From Blastobasis lacticolella (Eukaryota; Arthropoda; Insecta; Lepidoptera; Blastobasidae), in NCBI GenBank assembly GCA_905147135.1, contig LR990049.1, positions 6,527,428 to 6,591,427 on the forward strand: a stretch of 64,000 nucleotides of DNA, written 5' to 3'. Under the pieces are notes generated by a model, which saw nothing but the letters and a program-made list of their open reading frames with translations, did no database searches and had not been told where the DNA came from. The position numbers and the translations under genes were made by a program. This document shows, piece after piece, positions 1 through 11,962 of the stretch. Position 1 is the stretch's first letter. Each line of letters opens with the position of its first letter.

Positions 1-2377
1 CACGCGTTCGTGCGCATGCGTTATCGAACGCACTTGCTGCTGATAATCTGCGCCCGCGCAGTCCGCCGCAGCCCGCGCCGCCGCGCAATTACACTCGCGC
101 GCACGACACCGCTCCCAATTCAGTTTTTAATTTCGATATTTCCCAACCGCCTCCGCGAAATTGCGAAACCCCATCTATCCGGGCCGAACTATTCGCCGCT
201 ATATCCGTAGAAACCGAAAGGCTTACTTATTAGTTTTGCTCGGCTAACAATGCTGTTTGCCTACAAGTAATTGAAATTACACGCTTGTTTCAGCGACAAT
301 AGCGGTTGCCTAAACCGTACCACATAACTTTTGTTGCAAAATTGTTGTATTCCTATACGAAACATGTTGTTAGTTTGGCTTTGTTCGGTTTCTATGGTTT
401 TGGCGAGGCACTTTGATACTCCATAGGATCATGATATATTGATGAAACTTCAAATGAAGTTGATCAAATCAGGAGCACAATGAACCTTACACTGCGGGCG
501 TGATTCGATATCCATCGTTTCCTCAGACAGTTGGCAAAGTATCTCAGGCAGTATTAAGGGGATTCCACACGAGCGAGGGGCGCGTAAGAGATGCATGTCG
601 CCGGTTCTGCGGCGGCCTAATAAGGATAATCCAGCCACCTGAGGAGCGCAATTAATAATGAAACGCGGCTCACAGCTTACGGATCCGTGCGGAGATATGG
701 TGTTGGCGAGGATTCGCAACCCGCCATGTGGGAACACCTTAAGTGCAATCAGACGTGAATTATTGAAACTATGTCTGTTGTTTGTAGAGGTATAATCTTA
801 TAATTAAGTAGACCAATTAATCAATCTATGTTAAAGCAGGGGACGATAGTCTAAAATTGCAGATTCAAATTACTTGTGGCAAACATTGTAACGTTCATAT
901 TATTTGGCCCGAATTAATTTATATGTATTAATAAAACAAATTGTGCTAGCTATATATCTAAACACTCTTCTCACAATATCCACAAAATTCCTGACCAGCA
1001 ACTAGCCCCACAGCGGTTTACAGACGCTTAATTACACCAGTCGACGAACATTGGAAAACTGCATTACCGGGGCCCAGTATCACCGCTGTACAGGATCAAG
1101 TCAGGGACCGCCAAAAACTGGCCCCCGCCTTAGCCTTGAATGGCTTAGCCCTCTGGACACGAGCAAATAGCTGACGGGGCCCGCGGGCGGCCGCGCCCTG
1201 CATACGCAATGCGTTGGCGACGGACAGCGGTGCGCGGGAGTCGATAGCGAGGCTTGGAGTGCATAGATTTTTCTTCGTTTTCTTTGGTTTTTGATGTTAG
1301 AGATTGCAGCAGCACTCAGACAAAGTCACATTGACAGCGATGTCTGTGGCTGTTATTGAATGTGTCTATGTATTTTTATTGGGTGTTGTGAGTGGTTTAC
1401 GAGGATGGTTGATTTCCATCAAGTGAGTTGTGTACTAGTTTGTTTATAGACTTTCTTGAAAATATTTTTGAAGTCGTTACTTACGTATTTGTAACCAAAA
1501 TTCGTCACAAGCTACGTGACGGGAATAAAATTTCCCATTCTGAAGCCTACTACCAAATGGTCCTAATTTAATTCAATATTTCAAATTCAATATGGTACCA
1601 ACTCTTAATGGTTTTACAAGTTTCCTTTAGTTAGCTACGAAATGAAAAATTACGGGAATATTTATTAACATTTCGAACCTTAATTCAGTATTGTACTTGT
1701 TTGGCAATTAATAGTAATCGACCAATTTCATAAGCTTAACTGTTTCATTATAAAAAGGCCATACCCTAGTTTCACTTAAACAAATGGTCACAAAAAATCC
1801 GTCAAACAAATTGACGTTATTTGGGGGCCAAGCTCACCGATCTTTGATTGAAAGTACCCCGATTAATCTGCGGTCGCTTATTAATACGGCAGATTAGATG
1901 ATATAGATAGATTACACCTAGCTGTGCTCAAATAAATAGATCGCGCGTAAAGATTCATCTCGAGGCCACGTGTCTGTAACGATCGGAGTTTTTGTACGAA
2001 AGTCGTCTCCACGGCCGGCTTATGCCGGGCCCGTAATGGAGTATTTCGTATTTGCTTCATTTTTTATTTTTTGCCGGTTCGATTACGCGAACGCGATCTC
2101 CTCATCATTCTCGGTGAAATTCGGGAGCGTCTCGGCCGTCGGTCGTTGATATTAATTATTGATTGACGATCGGGTATGCGCAAACGCCGTACCTGTGGCG
2201 AGCCGTTATTGGCTCCGACTGATCACCTTTCGTTGTTGCGCAATGTCATTATCAGTACATTGCGCTATTGTTAATTCAGATGCAGAACTGACAAAATTAC
2301 GAGGCTATTAATTTCAGTGGTATTAATAATATTGTCTTGATTATTTACTTTTTTTTTACTTTCTCTTTTTATTTTAG
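1..2377. other. Upstream or intronic sequence, no gene recognised
   Basis: No open frame here looks like protein. GC-richer patches stand out from the AT-rich background at about 1-190, 1150-1260 and 1960-2240. These could be regulatory, but nothing in them is diagnostic. If the microexon at 2378 is real, this stretch is intron, and its partner exon lies further upstream. Confidence 0.5.
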
Positions 2378-2415
2378 ATTTATCTGCAATCAGGTCCTAT
2401 GGGGACTATAAGCAG
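2378..2415 (+). CDS. Candidate 38-nt microexon, possibly of dve
   Basis: A long pyrimidine tract (about 2341-2375) leads to an AG at 2376-2377. A consensus donor CAG|GTGAGT follows 38 nt later at 2416. If one base is carried in from an upstream exon, the exon reads LSAIRSYGDYKQ and leaves in phase 0. That is exactly the phase in which the secure dve exon at 27684 begins. The reading frame that enters in phase 0 is also open but leaves in phase 2, which would not fit. Both splice signals are strong, but 38 nt is too short to identify by sequence. It could also be 5' UTR or a chance pair of splice sites. The phase match has roughly a one-in-three chance of arising by luck. Confidence 0.35.
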
Positions 2416-2504
2416 GTGAGTTGCGTGATCATTTAATTAATGAGAGAATTATGTCAGGTGCGCAATTTATCATTCATTTTTATTTCTATCTCTACACAAA
2501 CTGG

Positions 2505-2552
2505 GAAGCGGGCAACCTTACAGAAAGTGGTCACCGCTGCGGATATTGCAAC
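2505..2552 (-). mobile_element. Non-LTR retrotransposon 3'-tail fragment
   Basis: In reverse complement this is a diverged copy of the 3'-tail motif whose core is GGTGACCACTTTCC followed by CATCAGGTGGCC. The motif recurs many times in the window, for example at 8839, 27565, 36195, 53900 and 54715. Only the terminal ~50 bp is left. Confidence 0.6.
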
Positions 2553-2591
2553 AATTTGTTTCTTTCCTTATTTAAAAGAAAGAAACAAATT
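2553..2591. repeat. Perfect 14-bp inverted repeat (hairpin)
   Basis: The arms AATTTGTTTCTTTC (2553-2566) and GAAAGAAACAAATT (2578-2591) are perfect reverse complements around an 11-nt loop. It directly abuts the retrotransposon tail fragment at 2505-2552. It could be an insertion by-product or a chance AT-rich foldback. Confidence 0.7.
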
Positions 2592-2916
2592 ATATCTATA
2601 TATGTTTTGATAATAAAACTTTACAACTCTGTGGGGATAGCACTCATATACATTTTAAAAAAGCTCTCACGTAGAATGTATTAATTTTGATGTGAAAGTA
2701 TATTGGCAACCAGTAAGGACATTATAGGCAGTCGATTAATTTGAAAGGCTGAGAGCCGTCAGCTGGCGCCGCCGTCGCAGTCTGAGTGCAACCCCTCTTT
2801 ATAATCTACGCAATAAAACGCAACATGACAGGGAATGTGGATGGAGTTGTGTTTTACCATTGTTTTGCGTTCTACGATTGTTTTTTAATTTTTTATATCG
2901 TAGTTCGACGTAAAAG

Positions 2917-3095
2917 AGTTCTTAAGTGGAGACCGCGATTCGGTAAGCGTGGTGTAGGATGCCTTCCGACCACATGGAGTGACGCTTTGCGAAAGGCTGT
3001 GGGTGGATTGTGGTTGCGGCAAGGCGAGGACAGGGTGCATTGGCGCTCATTCAGGGAGGCCTATGTCCAGCAGTGGACTTTCACCTACTTTACCT
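2917..3095 (+). mobile_element. RTE-like LINE, 3' end of the ORF
   Basis: The frame reads through a typical RTE-like C-terminus, including a TTWSDALRKAVGGLW-like stretch and the characteristic ending WRSFREAYVQQWT. Nothing upstream looks like the reverse transcriptase core, so this is a 5'-truncated copy. It lacks the (TGA)n tail seen in sister copies. Confidence 0.75.
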
Positions 3096-3520
3096 ACTTG
3101 CCTGAAAATTTGTAGCTAGTTTTGTCTTCTGATATATGGCTGTAACAGACATATAAGCGCGAAATAATGAGACTTACCTTTTCATCAGAACGGAACCTTA
3201 GAAATATTGTAAGTAGAGACAAATGTCTCATTATGACTCCCTAGCATATACTGGTACCATAAGTCACCGTACTCGCGGGGTCTACTAACAAACAAGGCAT
3301 AAAATGAACCCTCTACGGCTAAGTCTGATGCTTATGTTTAAGAATTTAAAATTCACATAGGATGTATTTAACGGGTTACTTATAACATTTCCGAGACTGA
3401 GCACAAATTCCCTAAAGAATATTTAGTATATTCAAGTTCAATTTGTTCAAACAGCCCCGTACTCAACTGTAATCGTTAGCAGGACCTGACTCATTGGCTC
3501 CAAAGCACTTCGCGTTTAGC

Positions 3521-3553
3521 TGGGGCCGTGGTTGGGGCCATGGTTGGGGCCAT
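3521..3553. repeat. 12-bp tandem repeat, about 2.7 copies
   Basis: The unit TGGTTGGGGCCA is repeated head to tail, with the first copy partial and varied (TGGGGCCG). It is a short minisatellite in otherwise unremarkable noncoding DNA. Confidence 0.8.
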
Positions 3554-4533
3554 GAGTTTTCTCTCATGCGGCCAGGGGTACGCATTGTGGCTAAAACAAA
3601 GAGCGCCCGTAGCACCACTCGAGTTTAATTTTCGAGTGCGAGTTAGTGTTTGAATTGGTATTAATCGCGGGATAAACAATGGGAAGGGTGCATTGGTGCG
3701 CGGCGACACGCCCCGCGCATGTGTGCGTGCGCGCCGTGACCGTTGACGAATTGTTCCCGAATTATTATTATCATCGACGGCTTCCTATGAGAAGTAGTCT
3801 ATAACGCTGGCTCTAAGGAGGTATTGTAGACTGCCGTTGAGGCTACGCTCGCGTAGCTAAGCGGTCGCAGTCGCAGGTGACGGATAATCTAATCCGTCGA
3901 TCGAACGTCCGTCGATCCTTTTCTATTAGTGGAATCGTATTAGGGAAATCGAGAGGCAATAAAATTGCATGGTACGTAGAAATAAGGACTAGACATGGCA
4001 TTGCATGAATTAATCATAGATTATACACTTTACGGCCTATTAGGCCAAAACAGGAAGCGAATGGAATACAAAAACGTCGATTTTACGACGTGGCAGCTAC
4101 CGATGTATCGGGTGGGACAGCACCTGGGTTGTTGATGTACTGTTTAGGTACAGTTTGCATTGTAATTAGTAACCATACAAGGCGATTTGTTTACAAAAAA
4201 ACTTGGTTTGTTTGTAAACGGAAAGGAGGCAATTTTGCAGTTGTGCCTATGTAAATGCGTAGAAGGTAGACTAAACAGCCACTGAAGCTAATCGTATATT
4301 TAACTTAACCGAGCGAAAAACTTTATTTTCGCCCTCGGGTTCCGAATTCCAAACTGATTCGCAGAATATATTTTTACATAAAAAAGATTATCGTAACCCA
4401 TTAATTTTCAATAAAACATGAAAATAGCGACATATTTCCACGCTTCGACTACCGTAACCCGTCAAGTCATAGCCGCGGGCAAAGGCAGCTACGAATAGAT
4501 TATCCGCAAAAACTAAGCGTTACATAATAACAA

Positions 4534-4608
4534 CTTGTATGGAAATCGTTGAGTTATCCTGGGGTTGGGGTGAGCGATGCGCAACGCGTGGGCAATCATC
4601 GCGATCGG
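4534..4608 (+). repeat. Direct repeat, copy 1 (52 bp identical core)
   Basis: Bases 4557-4608 are identical to 5226-5277. Looser similarity extends upstream to about 4534 and downstream through CCTGCGCA. The core is GC-rich and contains GCGATGCGCAACGCG. The copies are 669 bp apart in the same orientation, with an interspersed repeat at 4896-5163 between them. Confidence 0.9.
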
Positions 4609-4895
4609 CGCCTGCGCAGGGCTATGCAGTAATACACGCGTTTCCGAGGTATTTCTATTGCTGATCCTGTAATTTGAATGTCAATTACATCCTTTTTAAG
4701 GAAGATTGAGGAGTAACTTACGGTCATGGTGTTCAAACTCAAACTTAAAAAATATTTATAGAAGTATTAGTCAATATCTTAAACTTAAAAAAGAAACTAC
4801 GGAGAAATAAAAGGATCGTTTAACTAGTGGTGACGCCTGCAAGGCATCGAGTACCGATACGCACCATGTAGGTACAGTCAACCGCAGAATCCATA

Positions 4896-5163
4896 CATTA
4901 ATCATCCATTAAAGCACATAACGGTCCACTGCACGCCTTAGGGCTTCTCCCACGAAAGGGGAGGTTATTGCCATAATCTCTACGCTTGGCAGGCGGGTCG
5001 AAGATCGTAGTGTTAGAAATATAACAATGGGAAACGCTGCCGCCCATTATCCAGCCTACGAAGACTAAATATTTTGCCTTGAAAACATTAGTCGCCATGT
5101 AGTACGACACCCACGAGTGGAAGGGGTTGGCGCTATTCTAGTCTGCCGGACACCACACGGCCA
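4896..5163 (-). mobile_element. Interspersed repeat (TGA-tailed family), near full length
   Basis: This matches 40605-40862 along most of its length and 38430-38640 in the other orientation. Recurrent blocks are CCACGAAAGGGGAGGTTATT, the CGCTTGGCAGGCGGGT segment and an end with GTACGACACCCA and CCACACGGCC. The tail in the sense direction is a run of TGATGATG, much reduced here. It looks like the 3' region of a non-LTR element or a SINE derived from one. Confidence 0.75.
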
Positions 5164-5206
5164 AATAAACTCAATAAAATGAAATGATAACTCTAAAACA
5201 GGTACA

Positions 5207-5277
5207 AATTGTATCGCAATCGTTGTCCTGGGGTTGGGGTGAGCGATGCGCAACGCGTGGGCAATCATCGCGATCGG
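5207..5277 (+). repeat. Direct repeat, copy 2 (52 bp identical core)
   Basis: Partner of 4534-4608. Bases 5226-5277 are identical to 4557-4608. Upstream it shares a block resembling TTGTAT..AATCGTTG, with a 4-nt gap relative to copy 1. Confidence 0.9.
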
Positions 5278-5635
5278 TGACTCCTGCGCACGCAGAGGGA
5301 CACGGCTGCGACGGAAATACGCATGTGGACAATGGCGGCTGGACAAGCGGGCAATAGGGTCTTTATGGACTATGGGTGATCCTTTTGGTGAGGAGTAAAG
5401 CTATCACTAATACGACACAATATGTCATCGTCTAAGCTAAGCCATCATACCTGCATTGCTCTTGATCATTGTGGTGAGATTGTACCTACATAATGTCTGA
5501 CAATGAGCTCTGTAATCAAAATTATGGACTAAATTGCCTGAAATAAACTAATTGTATTTATGTATTTTTTTAACGAAAAGAGTTGCTAATTTTTGCAGTC
5601 AAATAATGACATAAATTTCGGCTTGTTTGTATTGT

Positions 5636-5695
5636 TTTAGGGAGCTTTACCACTTATTATCAGGTGGGCTGTCTGCTCGTTTGTCACTGAGTAGA
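5636..5695 (+). mobile_element. Non-LTR retrotransposon 3'-tail fragment, second type
   Basis: It contains TTATCAGGTGGGCTGTCTGC followed by TCGTTTGTCAC. Related pieces lie at 11240-11310 and 54470-54520. No coding sequence is left. Confidence 0.6.
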
Positions 5696-6417
5696 ATAAA
5701 AAATAACTGTCGTTTGTGAATTTTCTTAAATAATTTACTACTTTTTTACAAAAACAAATTATAACTGACACGAAAGCTTTATACACTTGTTTGAGTATCA
5801 TACTTGGTTTAGTAATAAAAAATGTAGACAGCAAATTATACTAACTTACGTAGAATCAAGATAGGTTTAAGTTCTGCCCCATTTGCTCTAGCCATGTATA
5901 GATTTGATTCGTTTCTATCTTCAACTCTGATCTGCCATGTGAATGCTTTATTACCTTTTAACAGTGATCTGTTAAAACACCCGTAAAGCGGTAAGCAGAC
6001 AGACCGCATAAAGAGGTTTCCCAAACGTCCTTTTTCGCAAGTTTAGCACCTTTGTCTTTATTGGTATAGTAAATTTCGCGAAATTACGATGCACCGATAA
6101 GGCCTTGCTAATGAATTTAACACATCTCATTATCGTTACGGGCATTATAATAACAGCGAGCGAAACAAAGGTGACATGCGGTGCGTGCGCGCACGCCGGC
6201 CCCCTACATCGGTCAGATAATACTTTTTGAACACAATTATAATGGTTTCGTGGAGGAAGTTGCGGATTGAAATTCAACATAACGACGTTTTGGAACGCAC
6301 GCAATGGCGTCCGACGTAATTATTACGCATTTTTTTTCCACAGTCACAATTTCATCGACCGATTATTACAATTTGTTGATACGATATCGATCTAGGAGCC
6401 GTCGTTTCATGCGAAAG

Positions 6418-6426
6418 TATAAATAG
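6418..6426 (+). promoter_or_regulatory. TATA box candidate
   Basis: TATAAATAG is a textbook TATA element. No clean arthropod initiator lies about 30 bp downstream. About 380 bp further on, a consensus donor GTAAGT starts at 6806 in a CpG-rich block. This could mark another alternative first exon, probably 5' UTR, because the open frame from 6558 would leave in phase 2 and not fit exon 27684. Confidence 0.3.
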
Positions 6427-6449
6427 CGTTACGACTCATGAGCACGGAG

Positions 6450-7152
6450 ATTCGATAAGCTTTCAAAAATATTATCTTTGTTCACGAAAAAAAAACGTAA
6501 TTGCGTACGTTGCGTTAGAAATTGTATGCGTTTGCACGCATCGGAATTAAGTAATTAATGCGTCGCGGGGTATCGGCCGACGATCTGTGGCGCTCTCGTC
6601 GAAATGCTAACAATCGAAGCTCCGTTAGCGGCCTGCGCCCGCGCCGCCGCCGCCGTGAAAACAGTAGTAGCGCGATTATAATAATTTGCGGGCGTCGGGC
6701 GTCGGGCGGGTTGGTTGGGAAACTCGTCACAGTCGCGCGACTTGTTTATCGATTTATCGGCGGATGCGGCCCCGATTGCCATCGGCCGGCTAACCGTTGC
6801 GGCGTGTAAGTTTTTCGCGAAAAAACACAACAATAATTACAATAATGGTCGTCCTACTATGGGATGCGAGCACTTGTTTATGCAAATGGCTAAACTAATT
6901 AGGAGGGAAATTAATTTCAATGTTGTTTGCATGCAGGTGTGGGGGAAAAGCCGGCGGTTTCTCGTTCCCTCGGCCATTGTCACTCGTATGCTACGCAGTC
7001 GGTTGATCGATCTATCGACAGTTGAGAACGCTTTTTTGCGATTAGCCGCCATTGAATGCCATATAGCTTTCACCGTTATTATATCGTCCGTGCAAATCTA
7101 TGTTCATACAAACGAACGGAACCCCATTATCATATTGTCCTTAAAATCTTAG
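6450..7152. other. GC-richer block, possible conserved noncoding element
   Basis: The block is richer in GC and CpG than its surroundings and holds overlapping open frames on both strands, the longest 145 codons (6715-7152, +). None resembles a known protein. It includes an octamer-like ATGCAAAT at 6880-6887, several GATCGAT/ATCGAT motifs and a GTAAGT at 6806. I read the long frames as a by-product of base composition over a regulatory region, without proof. Confidence 0.3.
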
Positions 7153-8559
7153 CCGATCGCCCTTTCCCTTAGCCGTTACGCATTATAAATCCCTTGTTTG
7201 TCGAACTCTAGAGCTTTTTAAAGCAGCTTAAGATTGAATGGGCCGGGAAGTGAAGTAAAGGGTTCGTATAGAAAGCTGGTTATCGCAAGTTTAATCTTAG
7301 CAGGCGAATTAGGATTAATTGAACTTTTTCCTTTTAACTCTGAGCTCCTTTGTGTTCGTGCGTAATTCGTTCAGCGTGTCACTGGAGGCATCATACAGAG
7401 TTGCTAATGCGAAAATTACCAGTTTAGAGTAAATTAATAATTTTATTTAAAAATGATTAGTATAAACCTAAGTGCTTGAATCGTAGATTTTATGGGTGAC
7501 AGTTACCGCTTATCAAGCTTTCTTGTCAATCTCTGTCAAATCTATTGTCAATGAGTAGCATAAAAAAATTAAAATTGTTATCATAATTAGTCACTGATTA
7601 ATATGTAAAAGTTGGCCGGTTATATTGTATTGTGTAAAATATTGAAATCCTATTTTGTCACAGCATAACATAGTCTATAAAGTGGTAAAGTACCTATATT
7701 AGATGCACCCAAGAACGGTTAATAAATACAGGTACTCTAATCTGGTGATACCTAATTGTGACTATGTCCTTGCAGATTATATAATGGTAGGTCCACTTAA
7801 AGTCTAATCATCTTCAGATTAGATAAGACCACTGCCATTAACACTCACCCGCTACTGGTTTAGTGAAAGATTAACATTCAAATATGGCAATTAGAGAAAT
7901 CAAATATCCATCTAAACGTTTGTTTGGTCACATTAGTGGTTGTTAATCGGATTTTAATATTATCTTCAGTTAAGAAACTTGTAGATCGACACATAAGTGA
8001 AGTATTACGTACTTTCCCTGTGCCTTTAAGTAAATGTCTATATTGTTTTGTGCTGCATGAATCAGAAACACTGTCGATAATTTCGTATCATTGATAATCA
8101 TAATGATATTAGATACTAGTAACATAGGAATTAGAGTGACTGAAAATCACTGTGACTCTTTCAAATTTTATCACAATTGCTGATTGGAAAATATTAAATA
8201 AATAAAAATTAAAAGTCATTTATTTCAGACTGATGTAAGGTACAATATCAAATAAAACACAAACAATATCAAGATAGATAGGCACTCTTAATTGCACACA
8301 AAATTGTAAAAAAAGAAAATTTAACTACAAGATCAATATTCTCATAAATCCCACTGTCAATATTAATGTAAAGTACGGATCAATGTAATACAGACAATAG
8401 TGTGAAAATACTCAAGTATCATGAACTCAAATAATGTTTCTAGCATATATAATTTTGTGCCTAGCTGGAAAATTGTGAGGCAGTTTAGATTTCTTCCATT
8501 TCGAGTATTATATATTTTGATTCTGCTTAGAATCCGAATCTTAGGTTTTATAACATTTC

Positions 8560-8830
8560 GTGACGAAACATAGGACCACAAACATTAGAGACAGAACGTG
8601 TCACCAGCAGCTCCATACATTCCGCCACCAAGCATCGGTATTAAGGGGTGCGGGGTGGTATCTATGGCCCGGTGGCGGTTACGCGCTCTCAGGTGTGACG
8701 TGGCGGAAGCCCGCTATCATTAACCCGCCCGCTGCGCCCACATACCCGGCCCGTGCGTGGACCGGGGACGGCGTAGACGCCGGGTTGCACGTATCCGGGG
8801 AAAATGGTATTACATAAAAAAAAAAAACGA
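8560..8830 (+). other. GC-rich block ending in poly-A, possible retroposed piece
   Basis: About 250 bp of clearly GC-rich sequence stop abruptly at a run of A at 8814-8827. A T run and a retrotransposon tail follow. A GC-rich body with a 3' poly-A suggests reverse-transcribed insertion. I do not recognise the body, and the 85-codon frame in it resembles nothing I know. Confidence 0.3.
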
Positions 8831-8838
8831 TTTTTTTT

Positions 8839-8905
8839 TCATAGGCGGCGGTGACCACTTTCTATCAGGTGGTCCGCTTGCCTGCTTATCTGCTGTATTA
8901 AAAAA
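8839..8905 (+). mobile_element. Non-LTR retrotransposon 3'-tail fragment
   Basis: It matches the common tail ATAGGCGGCGGTGACCACTT through CAGGTGGTCCGCTTGC and ends in an A-rich stretch. It sits directly after the poly-A of the GC-rich block at 8560-8830. Confidence 0.7.
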
Positions 8906-10065
8906 TGCCGCGTCACCGACGACATTATAAGGCCACGAGTGACGAGCTCCTTGCGATGCTAAAGCTTTTCATCATAATTGTTACAATTAATTTTTGTTTT
9001 CGATGACGTCTTATCTTTGGAATTGTTTATAGATAAATATTATCCCTGCTTGTTGCCCAAAGTTGCGTTCACCGTTGGAAAGTCTCTACATTACTTACAG
9101 GCTATCTCCAAGTAAACCTATGAAGTTTTTTTTAATATAACAATTTCTACATTCAAATTTCTCTAACAAAATTATGGATATTAATATGGGTAAGTTAACA
9201 AGAATTTCAATGATTTCAAAATAAATAAATGGGACCTCTACGTGGTTTCGTTCGTTGCGTAAACGCGTGATGTTAACCCTCCGCTACTGGCGACGCAATT
9301 GTCCCAGTATGCGTAAACGGACGGATTACGCGATGAATTTTTATTATATATATATATAGTTATGTCAAGGGGTTGAAGATGTTTTGAGCGGCAGTTGTAG
9401 CTTTAGGTATAATAATTTGTTATTTAAAAATAAAATAAAATGTAATAACATGAATTTATGAAATGGATACCTAACAATAATTCTAATGGGTGCTTTTTCA
9501 TGTAATAATTCTTGTGTAAGCAACAAGGAATTTATCTATCTATCTACCTCAAATATTATTGATAGTTTAATTTCTACTAATTATTTTTTGTGTCTTTAAC
9601 TGTCACTTTAGTATGCAAATCAAACATATCAACATCTAAAATAAAACAGAAAACCTTTCAAAAATTCCCTTCTTGACATTCCAAGACCCTAAAGCTGTGA
9701 CTTCCCTAGAAAAAGAAAGAGTAGAAGCCAATAATATGTCCATTGCATGTCTTAGAACCTCGTTACTGGGAATTGTTATACGGAGGTGGGTATCCTATAA
9801 TATGCAAAGTCAAACACACACAGACATAACGACACACTCCGTTGGCTATACGAGTACACCTGATAGAAAATAATAGAGACACGGGTACTGCCATAACAGT
9901 GTCGTATTTATAACATGTTTTGCATACTATAGCAACCCTAACGATCTATAAAATGCAGTTGATGATCGAATGAAATAACTGAGTAATTGTAGTTGGTACC
10001 GGCTTAGTAACTGATATAGGTAGATTTTTATTTTATAACTAAGAAAACCGTACATTCTTTTTTAT

Positions 10066-10175
10066 GTCGTACGGTAGGCAAACAGGCAAGTGGGCCACCT
10101 GATGGAAAGTGGTCACCACTGTCTATAGACATTAGCAACACCAATAGTATCGCCAATGCGTTGCCCACCTCTATA
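10066..10175 (-). mobile_element. Non-LTR retrotransposon 3' end, reverse orientation
   Basis: The reverse complement shows the common tail with a well-kept core, GGCCACCTGATGGAAAGTGG as read on the + strand. It also keeps about 60 bp of adjoining 3' sequence corresponding to that at 53855-53965. Confidence 0.7.
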
Positions 10176-10482
10176 ACACGTTGGAATGTTGGAATTTTCG
10201 AAATGGTACAATATCCTATTAGAATTTCTCACAAGAATTTCAAGAAAATTGCTAGGGTACGTACCTGCCTAAATCCGCAAACAGTAGATAAATGATTTTC
10301 TTAAATTGATTATATAAGAAATTATACGTGAAATTACCTAAAACAACTTGTAATCCATAAAATCTTTAGACAAATACAAAAGTTTATTTATGCATTCACA
10401 AAGGTCCATTACAAGTATTTTGGGGTGTTTTACACACACCTGCCTTTTGTGGGATCCATTATTTACGTATAATTGTGTCATT

Positions 10483-10540
10483 GACCAACTGGCTCGGATC
10501 CGCCATGATCATGATCCAGGATTGGGCAGATGATGGATGG
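10483..10540 (-). mobile_element. SINE family B fragment
   Basis: The reverse complement contains the CCAAATCCTGGATCATGGTC-like block of the SINE whose full copy is at 22775-23155. The tRNA-like head is absent. Confidence 0.55.
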
Positions 10541-11239
10541 CTGGATGATGATGATGAGATTATTAACAGGAAAGAAATATTGGAAATAGCTTACACAGTC
10601 ATCACTGATCATTGTAACGACCTGACAAACAAACTAAAGCTAACAAGAAGCTTTTTTCTAAGCAAACAACAATGTAATAGTTCTACTACATTCCCACAAA
10701 CGCACCCTTTATTCTACTAATTTCGCTACAACTATCACTTATAACTGGTTTACACAGCTCATTACATTATTACACCCACGAGGTACCCAGAAGGTGTTCG
10801 TAATTAGCCTTAGATATCTCTCTGCAATATCTATGTAATTACACTGTTCAATTCCACCTAATTTTCACTTATGCACACACTGCATAATGGTAGCATGTTA
10901 CAATGGCCACGAACAAATGGTATTTTGTTTGTTTGTACTCGGATCAGTTAATTTCACCTTTCGATGCATGTTTTATGTCGCAGGTGAACTATAAGTATAT
11001 AGAGAAGGTTAAAAAGTATAATATTATGTATATATATATATATATATGTAACACTACTCTATCCGAGACTTTATCCTATTCCGGGTTATGGTCTATCTGT
11101 GTACGAAATTTCAAACAAATCCGGCCATTTTCCTGTTCGAGTAGTTTTACAAAAAGCTTACAAGCAGTAGCTTGACAATATACCTGTGATTCTGCATTTT
11201 TGTTACATGTAGATGACGTAATTGCTTGAATCGTAGGTG

Positions 11240-11310
11240 TTACGGGCTACAGTTACCATTGTTCACCAAGTGGGCTGTCTGCTTTGTCACTTAGCAATAT
11301 AGGAATAGGG
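11240..11310 (+). mobile_element. Non-LTR retrotransposon 3'-tail fragment, second type
   Basis: A diverged copy with CACCAAGTGGGCTGTCTGC followed by TTTGTCAC, as at 5636 and 54470. The preceding CTTGAATCGTAG block also occurs near 7477, so that area may hold an even older copy. Confidence 0.5.
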
Positions 11311-11769
11311 TAAACATAATCTTCTTCTGAAATTAAGAAATTTTAAAAGCAAACATTTGCCAAATCCGTCCAACCGACCGGATTAAGTTGGTGATTTTAG
11401 TAGAGACAAGATAAGAAAGAGTAAGTCCTCCAAAGATCAGCTAGCCGATGTGTGACATCAGCTCGAATCGGCCGGCGATAGCATAAGTGGCTATATTTAG
11501 AATCTCTGTTCCTGATTAATGCCCGGTTTAGTAGAATGCCCGCGTCAGCAATTGACACCGTCACCTCGCTTTGGGACGGATTGGGCGAATGTGGGATGGG
11601 GGGTTTTAATAGGTTACAAAGTTGTATGTGGGAAAGGGAGCTATTTGAATCGTTGTGCATCTAATCTCTCTATCTGTCGTATATTATAAATAGTTGGGTA
11701 GGATTCTAAAATGTAACAGCCCAAAAAATATTTTTGGGATATTTATCTCTCTGTGTAGTATTGTTCGCG

Positions 11770-11962
11770 CATCACGAAAAAACTACTAAACAGATTTTAA
11801 TTCGGTTTTGATAGTTTAGTAGCTTGAGGCCCAACTTAAAATGTAAGCCGTGTTTCATCTAATTCGAGTGGGTACAACCAGAGATACAGCTTGACCTCTC
11901 CGTAAAAGCGGCCGGCCGGGAAAAAGATAAACTGCCCTAAAAAGTATTTCACAAAGACAAAG
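11770..11962 (+). repeat. Unclassified interspersed repeat
   Basis: The opening AACTACTAAACAGATTTTAA and a following CGGTTTT block resemble 55159-55190 and 58785-58815. The far end has the GCGGGCAAAAGCTAG motif common at ends of lepidopteran repeats. I cannot assign a family. Confidence 0.45.

Noticed and set aside
1405..1422. ATG with six codons (MVDFHQ) and a GTGAGT donor, phase 0
   Set aside because: The phase would fit exon 27684, but there is no clear promoter and such short ATG-to-donor pairs arise often by chance.
6715..7152. 145-codon + frame, the longest in the window
   Set aside because: No family resemblance, overlapping open frames on the other strand and a composition explanation. 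Described as a GC-rich block instead.
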